64,000 bases of DNA from Synchiropus splendidus (lineage: Eukaryota; Chordata; Actinopteri; Syngnathiformes; Callionymidae), in NCBI RefSeq assembly GCF_027744825.2, contig NC_071348.1:19625563-19689562 (forward strand), in the 5' to 3' direction. Below the pieces are notes generated by a model that worked only from the letters and a program-made list of their open reading frames with translations, ran no database searches and was not told the DNA's origin. The position numbers and the translations under genes are program-made. Each line of letters opens with the position of its first letter. Position 1 is the first letter of the stretch. This document shows, piece after piece, positions 45,711-54,399 of this stretch.

Positions 45711-48700
45711 CTATACCCCCTGTCCATTGACTTTTTTCCACTTTTCTTGCTTCTTTTTCTTTATTTCTTCTTTGACATCTCGAAGAGCCTTTCTCAAGAA
45801 CTCTTTCTCTTGTCTTCCTTTTCGTCTTTGGACTGCACGGCACGGATAGCAGCATATACTATTAAGGCACCGACATAAAGTGACTACTTTAGAGATTACG
45901 GCGAGAGCTACGAGGATCGCTAATACAAGCAATATCCATTTTAGGTACCACCATATAAATTCGATAATTTCCCACACAGCTGCCGCTGTATCTACAACTC
46001 CCTGTCCTATTCCATACATCATAGCTTCCGACATCATTCCAAAAAACCCTAGCCATCCTGCCGTCGGTACTTTCTTCCGAAAGTCACGTACAACATGCCA
46101 ATAATCGTTTAATTTCTCACAGGCATATGGGTCCTTGGTTATATTGATCTCAGGGGCACTATATTCCTCATATACGCAGCTTCTCTCTCCTTTTGGAATG
46201 TACCAGGGAGATGAATTACTGTATGTCATCTTTGATAGGATTATATCATCCAATTCAAAAACATGTGTCTGTGATTTTGCATACACTCTGTCTTTGTTAC
46301 ATAGTTGATCTCGATATGTTTCATATTGATTATACATGAGGAACCCTGGATTTATACTTTCTAAAAGCCCAATCGGAGCAGCCACTTTCGGCCAGTGTGG
46401 TATGGCTACATGTATTCCAAGCCGTCCACACATTTTTTCTCTATTATTCAACAATATACCGTGTGTTCCCCACCTAGTAGTAAAATAGGATTCATGCTCT
46501 CTTTTTAGTTGCTTGGCTACTTGGGACCCATTAAAACATCCAGAACTATTACACGGGATATAACCCCACTGATGTGGGTCACATGGATTAGAGTCGTGAC
46601 TATAAACTGCCTTAGGCTTCAGGTTAGGTGCTCGGAAACACCCTTGGTATCCTGTAACGTTTAAACTAAAATGCTCGGGGTCTTGGGGTTGCCATCTAAG
46701 TTGTGGATATTGAACACTACTTATAATGGGGAACCAAGTCTTCTTAAATTCAGTTTTATCAAACACCTGACTCTGTGTTTGTCTTGTATTATTGACCTGA
46801 AAGAGGTCTAGCCCTGCTATCAGAAATCTTTCCGTAGTCATTAGAGTAGTATGGACAAACGGGAATGATGACTGAATTGTTCTTACGTGGCGCCATTCCG
46901 GGTGTTGTTTAAAATATTGTTTGACTGTCTTCAGATGATCGGGCAACAGAAACGTAGCTGTGTACCTTGTAGATATATCTTCAACTTTTCCCTTTTTCTG
47001 TCCACTATCTTTTGGCGAGGCCTCTACGAAAAGTGGTTCCATTGCGAGATGAGGCCAGGCTCGTATAGATACTTCCCCATTGGAGTCATTCCAGGAGACT
47101 TCTTTCCTTTTCAAGAAATTTTGATAATTAGCTAATTGATCCTGAAGGGCCATTCCCGGGGTTCTTTTACCTCCTTTTATTTGAGTAATGTCGCCCCATA
47201 ATTGACTTGGGTTAAACAATAACGTTGCTTCTTTAAGAGCGGCGTACCACGTTTTTTGGCCATCATTTTGGAGTCCCTCCGTAGATGGTTTATTCCATTC
47301 AGTAATATTCTCCTGGTATACTGAATCATATCCCCATTCTCCTTGCTCAGTCTGTACTTTTACTTCATAGTTTCTAACCTTTCCTCTTAATGTGTTGAGT
47401 GGATTCACGGAATCTGGCAATCCTGGGTTTACAAGGAACCTATGTATCACAGTGGTATTTTTTCCTCCATCGCTAGGAGTTTGTAATTCATCGTACGATA
47501 CTAGGTGTGGCCATATCAACATTTCTAAACTTTCTGTGTCAAACGAATTCCATCCTAATCCTTGTCCCAAAATGAGACCAGCTAACTGTGACCATTCCCA
47601 TGCCTTAAAGAAAACCGTCGGATAATTTTTAGCTTTATCGTTCAGACATGTGGGAAGAATAATGTGTTTATGACTATTCAGTTGTTGACCTGTTGGTTGG
47701 CCGCTTGGGCAGGATAAATTAACTGGTAGGTCCAATGTACAATACTCCATCGCCTCTGCCCAGTCTTTTCCTCTCATAGGATAAAATATCCTATTCTCTG
47801 TATTGTTAGGCTTCTCATTAATGAGCTGATATGCGTATTTGACATGATTTATGTTTATACCAAGCTTTTGAGATAAACATCTCTTAGCTTCAGCCCACCA
47901 AACTGACTGATTATTTCTGACCCAGTTTTTCCAAGGTTGCTGCGTCATCATAGGGATCGCGAGGCCTATTTGGTCCCTTCGGCACTCACATGCTTCTTTG
48001 TGACAGTCATTTCCTTCTTCCATTCCTTTACCATTAAACTGTTTATTATGGCATAATATACCATCTTCTTGCAATGCTCTTAATCTGTACCACATGACTC
48101 TTCTCTGTACCACAGGGTATTTCAGCCAAGCTTTCCAGAATTTACTATCTGGATGCTGATCTGCAATGTACTCTCCTCCCGATCCATTAATCTTGTTCCT
48201 ATTTTGTTCGCTCATAGTGGTCAACAGATGCCACCTCCAATAAACATTGCGTAAGCCAGTGTCTCGTGGGCTAGTGTCGTACTCATCACTCTTGGGCCCT
48301 TTGTTTCTGCAATCTTTCCCTGGTTGACACCTAGGATAAACCTCCTCTTCCCCGAAATGGGTGTCCGGGGAAGACTTGCCGTCTGACCATGGTTTAGAAC
48401 CATTTGTCATCAAATAAAGACAATTGTCGAATTGTGTCTCTTCTGGTATGGAGAGAAAAAACGTAACTTGTTGTTCCTTCTCTCCTTCACTTTTAGCTGG
48501 ATTTGCTGCGGTTACAGTGTTAAGAATGGATTCAAGTAACACCAGCATGGTTTTTGTCTCTACCTTTTGGAACATTTCTTTAGAACATGTGTACTCCAGC
48601 TCTCTTCTAACTCTTCTAGAAACAGGGTCAGCCGAATCAGTGTTTAACACGTCGGGATCAGAGTTAGCTGAAAAAGGTAGGGGGGCTATATCTAACAGGA

Positions 48701-50195
48701 GTTGTCCTATTTGATTACTTTTATCCCATTCTTCATTTCCATATGCTTCTGTGGTTGTCCACAGTTCTTCTTCCCATGTTCTATTATTATAGATAGATTG
48801 TTCAACCCTTCTAATAAGCGGGGCATTCCACACATGGGTGGTATTGATTTTCTGGCATGTTTTCATCATATAATATCTATCCTCTCCTGTCGACCAGCCC
48901 CGTCTCGTTTGTTGGGCAAAAACTTTATAATAACAGGTTTTATCAGAGTTGATATTGAAGGACCATCCAGAAAGTCTCATCTCTTCATGATTGATTAACT
49001 TTACTTTTACTGTTACAAATTCCTTGGAGGTAGGTCCATAATGAGTCACTATATCTTTCCAGGTGTCGTATTCACATAGGGTTTGATTCTTCCGTTTACA
49101 CTGGGCCTTATATTCACACAGCCTCTCATACGCTGCCTGAGATGCCTGGAGAAGCCAGTCCATGAGTCCTTCATCACAATTTAACACGTTAACACTTTTA
49201 AATGGGATATCACATTCTCCCATGCTTTCCTTGTGAGGATCTGCGGGCTCTGATGTGAACATTGGGGCCATCGTATTTACGTCAACTGTTTTGCCGTCAG
49301 ATGTTGAGATTATATTAGTCTCCATTTGATCAGGGGCCATTGTTGGGGTATACATGATTATGGAATCTATAGGAGATGTGGCCATGACTGTCTTCTTTTC
49401 AGTCATTGCTGCACCGAGATTCCCTTCATTGTCTTTGGCAGATAAAGTAGTCTGAGTATCTATTCCTGTCGTGCCATTATTCCTGGTATCTTTTCCAGGT
49501 TCAGGTGTAGTCATGCTACGGGCCATACGGCTTTCGATCACGTCAATATTTCCTATTTGATTGATCGGACTGGGGGTAATTGGCATAGCAGCAGCTGTCC
49601 AAGTAGAAAGTGCGGCAGTTTTGTCCACAGGGTTTTCCACGCTTCGGCGACGTCTCCGTTTAAGTGTCTTGACGGTCACCTGACTCTTCACTTCCTGACT
49701 ATCAAGTTTTGGTTTCTCATACTCACAAGTGCCACTTATAGCTCCATGGATATTTAGGTAGACAATTGCTTGTTTTATCCATAGAGCTTGATCAAATTGA
49801 GTGCCATTTTTATCTGTTGCAATTGGCAAGGATATTTCTTTCGTATCCGGGGTTAAGACAGTGCAGTTTCTACAACGTACTGTTTTCGATTTCCAACGTC
49901 GGGTGACACTGCTGGTATAGGTCATATGTTCATAGACTATATTTGACCATGAGGCTATTACTAATATTAATATAAATAGTAGCATTCCAATTATGAAAAG
50001 TCTCAAGGGAGACATCCTAGTGGTTTTCTCCCATTCCTTGATCATTTTATCGCGTTTCATTTGTTTCCTGGAAATTTTAGCTGGTGTCTGGTGCTGTATA
50101 TCCTTGGCCTGATCTTTATATGCCAATTGTTGTCTCGCCTTAAACTGCCACCAGCGCCTAGCTCTCCAATACCAGAATTTATCCCATAAATTCAT
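45711..50195 (-). CDS. env: Envelope glycoprotein (Env), foamy-like layout, 1494 residues
   Basis: A full-length open frame from an ATG at 50195. The N-terminal cytoplasmic segment is tryptophan-rich (MNLWDKFWYWRARRWW), comparable to the W-containing leader that binds Gag in spumaviruses. A hydrophobic anchor lies at about 64-83. Furin-type sites are KRRRRRS at about 179-185 and SRRVRR at about 526-531, suggesting leader and surface-subunit cleavage. The ectodomain is rich in cysteine and N-glycosylation sequons. Near the C-terminus are a glycine-rich hydrophobic stretch, a membrane anchor at about 1413-1437 and a ~57-residue basic tail ending in a lysine cluster (IKKKKQEKWKK). Such lysines recall the ER-retrieval signal of foamy Envs. 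At 1494 residues it is about half as long again as typical foamy Envs (about 1000). A canonical hydrophobic fusion peptide right after the second furin site is not evident. Its start overlaps the upstream gene by 17 nt. Confidence 0.88.
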   Translation of the reverse strand: MNLWDKFWYWRARRWWQFKARQQLAYKDQAKDIQHQTPAKISRKQMKRDKMIKEWEKTTRMSPLRLFIIGMLLFILILVIASWSNIVYEHMTYTSSVTRRWKSKTVRCRNCTVLTPDTKEISLPIATDKNGTQFDQALWIKQAIVYLNIHGAISGTCEYEKPKLDSQEVKSQVTVKTLKRRRRRSVENPVDKTAALSTWTAAAMPITPSPINQIGNIDVIESRMARSMTTPEPGKDTRNNGTTGIDTQTTLSAKDNEGNLGAAMTEKKTVMATSPIDSIIMYTPTMAPDQMETNIISTSDGKTVDVNTMAPMFTSEPADPHKESMGECDIPFKSVNVLNCDEGLMDWLLQASQAAYERLCEYKAQCKRKNQTLCEYDTWKDIVTHYGPTSKEFVTVKVKLINHEEMRLSGWSFNINSDKTCYYKVFAQQTRRGWSTGEDRYYMMKTCQKINTTHVWNAPLIRRVEQSIYNNRTWEEELWTTTEAYGNEEWDKSNQIGQLLLDIAPLPFSANSDPDVLNTDSADPVSRRVRRELEYTCSKEMFQKVETKTMLVLLESILNTVTAANPAKSEGEKEQQVTFFLSIPEETQFDNCLYLMTNGSKPWSDGKSSPDTHFGEEEVYPRCQPGKDCRNKGPKSDEYDTSPRDTGLRNVYWRWHLLTTMSEQNRNKINGSGGEYIADQHPDSKFWKAWLKYPVVQRRVMWYRLRALQEDGILCHNKQFNGKGMEEGNDCHKEACECRRDQIGLAIPMMTQQPWKNWVRNNQSVWWAEAKRCLSQKLGININHVKYAYQLINEKPNNTENRIFYPMRGKDWAEAMEYCTLDLPVNLSCPSGQPTGQQLNSHKHIILPTCLNDKAKNYPTVFFKAWEWSQLAGLILGQGLGWNSFDTESLEMLIWPHLVSYDELQTPSDGGKNTTVIHRFLVNPGLPDSVNPLNTLRGKVRNYEVKVQTEQGEWGYDSVYQENITEWNKPSTEGLQNDGQKTWYAALKEATLLFNPSQLWGDITQIKGGKRTPGMALQDQLANYQNFLKRKEVSWNDSNGEVSIRAWPHLAMEPLFVEASPKDSGQKKGKVEDISTRYTATFLLPDHLKTVKQYFKQHPEWRHVRTIQSSFPFVHTTLMTTERFLIAGLDLFQVNNTRQTQSQVFDKTEFKKTWFPIISSVQYPQLRWQPQDPEHFSLNVTGYQGCFRAPNLKPKAVYSHDSNPCDPHQWGYIPCNSSGCFNGSQVAKQLKREHESYFTTRWGTHGILLNNREKMCGRLGIHVAIPHWPKVAAPIGLLESINPGFLMYNQYETYRDQLCNKDRVYAKSQTHVFELDDIILSKMTYSNSSPWYIPKGERSCVYEEYSAPEINITKDPYACEKLNDYWHVVRDFRKKVPTAGWLGFFGMMSEAMMYGIGQGVVDTAAAVWEIIEFIWWYLKWILLVLAILVALAVISKVVTLCRCLNSICCYPCRAVQRRKGRQEKEFLRKALRDVKEEIKKKKQEKWKKVNGQGV

Positions 50196-51423
50196 TATTC
50201 TTCTTTCCCTTTCTTCTTTTGAGAAGGAGGGCTATTCGCGATTGCTTACCACTAGCTGGTCGCTTGCCTTTATCGCGTACTTTAGGCACCTCCTCGTCTT
50301 CTGACCCAGGACTATCAAGATCCTGTGGGTGAGAAGAGGGTGGTGGCATTAGTTCTTGCAACGCCGTCTTTTTGATCTCTCCTGATTGGTTCATAATAGC
50401 TGAACTGTTCTTGGGATTATTCCTCTCCCCCTCTGGACCAATCGCACCTCCCAGGCATGGTTCTAGGTGCTGCTGGAAAAACGTGCTGCCTGGCATCTCA
50501 TGATCCAAGACAGCTTCAGTAAATCCAGTACGGCTGAGCTTAGCTCTCCTCTTCAGCCAAGCTGACCACCATCCAGTCACCTTTGTCCTTGCTACAGGTC
50601 TAACCGGGATCGAGACATTAGTCAGTATCATCAAGTCCTTTGTGTCAACTTCTATGAAGACCCCCAACGGGCACCATATGAAGCCAGTGAACGAGATAAG
50701 GACATGGGCGGTCCCAGACACTACACGTGGGCCGCATTCAGTAACAAGAATAAGGTTACGTTCAATAGTGGAGACCCTAGCTTCCTGTACCTCCTTAGCA
50801 TGCCTGGGCAAGGTTCCAGAAGTTGTAAAAATCCTCTTATTGTTGGTTAAATGCGGGTAGTTGTACACGTCTGGGCAGAATATATTCCCCTTAGCCACTC
50901 TATCTTGGGGCCATATTTGCTCGGTCCACCACCTTCCCATGGAGGTGGATTCCCAATCTCTCTGGCTATAGCCTGGCAAGGATAGGCTTCCATCTCCAGA
51001 CAAACGCAAGCCATCCTCCCACTTCCAAGGGAGAAAGTCTTCCCACTTCATGGTGGTATCCCTGGGGATGACTGAGAGTTTCTTTTCCTGTTTTGATGAC
51101 AATTTGTCATAGCCAATCGTCATCACGGTCTGGTATATCAGAATGGGGCAGTTCCAAGAATCTATGACACTGGCCCGTAAAGCAAACGGTGACTGAGGAA
51201 GGTGATCGTTTGAGTGGAAACGATACCGCAGCGCCAAGAACTGTGCTGGGTTTATCTGCCAGGGGGTGCCAGTATCGCACACATTCCAAACCCCGTTACG
51301 TCGGCCACAGGTGCATGGCCCGCAATGCGTGTCTTTGCGTAGTATTTGATATCGACATCCCCACGAGTCCCAGCAGCACTTGCAAAACGTGAAGGGGCAG
51401 ACCCCATTAATTCGATCCCGCAC
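50179..51423 (-). CDS. Pol-env intergenic gene, main (3') part
   Basis: 414 open codons with a non-ATG first codon (GTG), entered just after an in-frame TGA. It is therefore probably the continuation of the frame that starts at 51788 after a one-base shift. It opens with a cysteine-rich stretch (nine Cys between residues 9 and 49, including CKCC and CGPCTC). It then has a Trp-rich central region (WEDFLPWKWED, GRWW, TGWWSAW at about 293) and ends with an acidic patch (SEDEEVP) followed by a strongly basic tail (about residues 386-410, with KRRKGKK) that could be a nuclear or nucleolar signal. No known family recognised. It overlaps env by 17 nt. Foamy viruses have no separate gene here; lentiviruses have vif/vpr-type genes in this position, but I see no sequence resemblance to them. 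Confidence 0.6.
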   Translation of the reverse strand: MRDRINGVCPFTFCKCCWDSWGCRYQILRKDTHCGPCTCGRRNGVWNVCDTGTPWQINPAQFLALRYRFHSNDHLPQSPFALRASVIDSWNCPILIYQTVMTIGYDKLSSKQEKKLSVIPRDTTMKWEDFLPWKWEDGLRLSGDGSLSLPGYSQRDWESTSMGRWWTEQIWPQDRVAKGNIFCPDVYNYPHLTNNKRIFTTSGTLPRHAKEVQEARVSTIERNLILVTECGPRVVSGTAHVLISFTGFIWCPLGVFIEVDTKDLMILTNVSIPVRPVARTKVTGWWSAWLKRRAKLSRTGFTEAVLDHEMPGSTFFQQHLEPCLGGAIGPEGERNNPKNSSAIMNQSGEIKKTALQELMPPPSSHPQDLDSPGSEDEEVPKVRDKGKRPASGKQSRIALLLKRRKGKKNNEFMG

Positions 51424-51788
51424 ATCAAATGTTCAGCGCCCACCTCCGCTCGCTTAGGACGGTGCTCATGCTTGTACTTTGCATCTCCAGACCAAATTAG
51501 GGCAAAATCAGGCGCAGCACAAAGGACACAGTCACCAGGCTCATAGTTAGACCAACTAACACTGGTGGTGGGGTGAGTATAGGGCATAACAATCCCTTTT
51601 TTCCAGAAGTGATTAACACCATCCCAGGCCATGACCAAAAGGCCATTATTTGGGAAGACTCGGTCGGGGAGCATCTTCACATAGTCCTCCCCAACCCCCT
51701 GAACCCAACCTGGCACATGGTCTCGGTCAGCTTCCATCCTGATTTTTATACTTAAGTCGTAGTTGCTTGGGGTGGTACCTGTGGCCAT
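51252..51788 (-). CDS. Pol-env intergenic gene, 5' part
   Basis: An ATG at 51788 lies inside the 3' end of the integrase frame (62-nt overlap, different phase), a typical way for retroviral accessory genes to start. The first ~120 codons look like real protein (Trp/Tyr-rich, PYTHPTTSVSWSNYEPGD). After about 51425 this frame becomes Ala/Gly-rich and unlikely, while the overlapping frame encoding the Cys-rich segment takes over. The simplest reading is one gene of about 1.6 kb (51788-50179) disrupted by a single-base change or needing a -1 shift near 51425. I see no typical slippery heptamer or strong stem at that point. Confidence 0.5.
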   Translation of the reverse strand: MATGTTPSNYDLSIKIRMEADRDHVPGWVQGVGEDYVKMLPDRVFPNNGLLVMAWDGVNHFWKKGIVMPYTHPTTSVSWSNYEPGDCVLCAAPDFALIWSGDAKYKHEHRPKRAEVGAEHLMCGIELMGSAPSRFASAAGTRGDVDIKYYAKTRIAGHAPVADVTGFGMCAILAPPGR

Positions 51789-52164
51789 CTTTACCCGTAA
51801 GTACGTTCCCTTCGACTTTAACTATAGTGGTAGATTTTCCGGTGGCGAGTATCCACACCTCACTTCCCATCTGTAACGATACAGAGGGCTCGTGAGAGTG
51901 GGCAGGGGTAGAACCCCGTAACTTGGGGAGACTGAGTTGTTGGTTAATGGCAAAGAGGTTTTCAGGTAAGTGCCATTTGTGCTTATACAGTAGTATTCGT
52001 GATTTTGCCGCGCGTACTGCACGTTCCGTGACTCCGTTAGTGTTGGATTGATGCGGGATGGATAAGACATGTCGTATCCCTTCCTGCTCCAACCATGAAC
52101 GAAAGTGCTTGGAAGTGCACATGGCGGCATTATCTCTTAAGAGCTCCACCACTTTTTGGCACAA
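51727..52164 (-). pseudogene. pol: C-terminal part of retroviral integrase (pol remnant)
   Basis: The frame is open from just after a TGA near 52173 to a stop at 51727; the listed start is a TTG, not a real initiator. It encodes the second half of the integrase catalytic core. DNAAMCTSKHF contains the second catalytic Asp (residue 11), and SNTNGVTERAVRAAK contains the catalytic Glu (residue 47), with 35 residues between them, the canonical D-x35-E spacing. A C-terminal SH3-like segment follows (GSEVWI ... VLTGKDGHRYHPKQLRLK). The first catalytic Asp, the zinc-binding N-terminus, RNase H, reverse transcriptase and protease are all missing, so this is a deletion product. Confidence 0.85.
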
Positions 52165-52615
52165 CCTCCTTGCTCATTTCCATTTTTCAATCTCAGTCAA
52201 ATTATTTTTAAGGAATTCACTTTACCGGCTATGAACAGTTTCCCGAACTATGCCGCTGCTTCCTGCTGCAGTTCCCCAGTTGTCCTTAGCGGACTCCTTA
52301 CCATGGGGTGCCCGTTATAAGACCTCACGGGACTTTTTGCTGTACTTCTGTATTCCAGCTATATTATATAGTTGTGCTACAATTACCTTAATACTTTAAC
52401 TATCCTGCTCGGGGTGATCAGTCCCAAGGGACAGTCTCTTGGTAAGTTGTAGAATCAACACAATCGTACGTTGTCGAGTGATAGAGCCTGAATCTATTTC
52501 TTTGATTCAAAACTCAGAGATTGTAGGATCCATCTATTTACTACCGAACTTTTCCGGCCAGAATTTTAATCTGTGGTCCAGTTACTCACAAATAGATTGT
52601 ACGTTTTTCAATCAT
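52165..52615 (-). other. Retroviral leader and deletion junction
   Basis: No gene. Between the primer-binding site and the integrase fragment lie about 450 bp of leader. In element orientation it contains CATGGTAAGG (GGTAAG at 52302-52297), a good candidate for the major splice donor. It also has an ATG in the context AAAAATGGAAATGAGC just before the integrase fragment, which may be the old gag start. The gag-pol deletion junction is probably near 52165-52180. Confidence 0.45.
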
Positions 52616-52633
52616 GTCCCTGTTCGGGCGCCA
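52616..52633 (-). other. Primer-binding site matching tRNA-Lys3
   Basis: In element orientation TGGCGCCCGAACAGGGAC follows the 5' LTR directly. This is the 18-nt complement of the 3' end of tRNA-Lys(UUU), the primer of lentiviruses and some betaretroviruses. Foamy viruses normally use the tRNA-Lys1,2 site instead. Confidence 0.9.
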
Positions 52634-54163
52634 TGTCGTCGGGTTTAGGTTTTCAAGGTCTTGTGTACAAGGCGATTGGCTATAACATAAGCCGTCCCTA
52701 GTTCCGAGCACACTACCTCCCTTTGCCTCTCTGGTAAAGGGCCCCTCGGTTGGTCAACTCAGTCAGCCTCTTGTTGCGGACACGGTTCTAAGACTATAAC
52801 AAGCGTATCAACTATACCTTATTATATTAGTGAGTAGTGTCGGCGCTTCACTGAGCGGGTTATTTAATTAGCCCGACCTGTTTAGAAACAGGTTCTTGAC
52901 CTTACAATGCTACACCTCTTACCGTAGTCTCTTTACTTAACTTCGTTTAGGGACTCATGATCGGATCCTAAATCCATTCCTTTCAAATAACATTTTCCCC
53001 ATAAATGCCTAAAACTACCACCTAATCATTGACACAATAATTCAGGATGGAATAATGCTACCATGTGAGACACTCATTACATGTGCAACAGGAGGAAATC
53101 AAACAGTAACTCACCTATAACCCAATTGATGGTAGTAGGTAGGAGCCAGTTGATTCTTTAGTAGTCAGGGATCAACGCCGTTGTGCCTTTTCAGTACTTA
53201 ATTCGTACTCAATTTTATTATGTTTTTTGTCACAAAAATGTTTCTTCAAAAAATTAATAAAAGAATAGTAAAAACAGCAAAGTCAACCAAAAATAATAAA
53301 ATCCATAAACTCAAGGGTAACGCCAGACGCTGATACCCAACAATATCAAAAGTACCGCCAGACGCTGGTACTAGTACATATACTTCAAAAACCATATAAT
53401 CAAAAATACTTCAAAGACCGTATAATCAAAAAATACTTCAAAATCATATAATCAAAATTACTGCAATAAAAAGGATTAATTCAAAAATAGTAAGAGAGAA
53501 ATAAAAGATGAGTTAAAATCAAATGGTCCGAGAGCAAACAGCAAGAGCACCGTCCCAAGATAAGATATAAAACCTTACAGCGGACAGACGCGGGCGAAGA
53601 TCCAAAAAGAGCAAGATCCCAGGGTCACATCTCCGAGCGCTTATATAGCCACACACGGCTTTGAAGACACACCGACGTCCGTTTTCTAACGCTAACTTAT
53701 CTTGTTTTTCTCCAGGTGGCCTTTTGAAATCCTTCCCTCAAAAGGATACATGTTTGGTGATGGATCATATTAGTGTCAATTGCGTCAGCTCTTGCATCAT
53801 TTTTTTTTTACGTCACTGATGCCCGGTTTACCATATTAGGTCAGTACATCTAATCCATTTTGCCAGCACGTGCGCACAAGTTCAAACTAAGTTCAAGATG
53901 GCCACTTTCTCATGACTTCAAACGAGCGCGCCTACAAGGTCATTCTCAGATCCAAGCACACAGCTGTTCGTGAGTTCAAACGCGCACGATCAAAAGCATA
54001 CAGGTTCACTAAAGTTCGAAACATTAAACAATTAATGATAAAAAATCAGAAACAATATCAAATATTATTTAGCAGGTCCATTAATGATAAAAACAGAAAC
54101 AATACCAAATATTATTTAGCAGGTTTTGATTATAATATTTTCGAACTTCCAGTATATACAACA
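52634..54163 (-). repeat. 5' LTR, full length (1530 bp)
   Basis: TGTTGTATATAC...GACGACA in element orientation. It keeps the 376-bp U3 block absent from the other LTR. That block includes ACGTCA and CACGTG motifs (53800-53875) of the kind bound by bZIP and bHLH factors. Next to it, a ~50-bp unit containing ATTAATGATAAAAA and AAATATTATTTAGCAGG is present twice (about 54031-54125). A poly(A)-signal-like AATAAA (minus strand) lies at 53219-53214. Confidence 0.92.
53641..53647 (-). promoter_or_regulatory. LTR TATA box
   Basis: TATATAA on the minus strand, in the context GGCTATATAAGCGCTC. The matching site in the 3' LTR is 42244-42250. Transcription would be expected to start about 25-30 bp further along, near 53612. 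The sequence is intact in both LTRs. Confidence 0.6.
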
Positions 54164-54399
54164 ATGCGTAAAACCCGTTTTCAGCCTGAGATAAGGTCGA
54201 TTCCGGAATGCCAAACATAAAAATGCTGATAACTTTGGAAAAACACTTCAGACAGCTTAGATTTGACGAGCAACTACAAGACAGACCCTTTCTGCAATAG
54301 TGGGAGGTGAAAATATCATATTCTGAAGCTTCCCTGCAAAGTCATGGCACAATGCAGAAAACGCGTTTTCAGCCTGAGATAAAGTCGATTCCAGAACGC

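Larger units (their letters stand above)
41239..54163 (-). mobile_element. Large endogenous retrovirus with foamy-like Env and accessory genes (gag-pol deleted)
   Basis: Flanked by the 5-bp duplication ATGCG (41234-41238 and 54164-54168). LTRs begin TGTTGTATATAC and end GACGACA in element orientation. The order from the right is: 5' LTR, tRNA-Lys3 primer-binding site, leader, integrase C-terminal part, pol-env intergenic gene, env, spacer, polytopic membrane protein, disrupted small ORF, transactivator-like protein, polypurine tract, 3' LTR. Gag, protease, reverse transcriptase, RNase H and the integrase N-terminus are absent. The deletion joins the leader directly to integrase. The Env topology resembles that of spumaviruses, while other traits do not, so I leave the genus open. 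Env and two downstream frames are still open, so the insertion is not ancient. Confidence 0.92.

Noticed and set aside
51400..51450. Programmed -1 ribosomal frameshift in the pol-env intergenic gene
   Set aside because: No typical slippery heptamer or strong downstream stem was visible at the hand-over point. A private indel or sequencing error is at least as likely.
41239..54163. Reading the two direct repeats at 41239 and 52634 as a segmental duplication or CRISPR-like repeat
   Set aside because: They have TG...CA ends, a primer-binding site, a polypurine tract and a target-site duplication, so they are retroviral LTRs.
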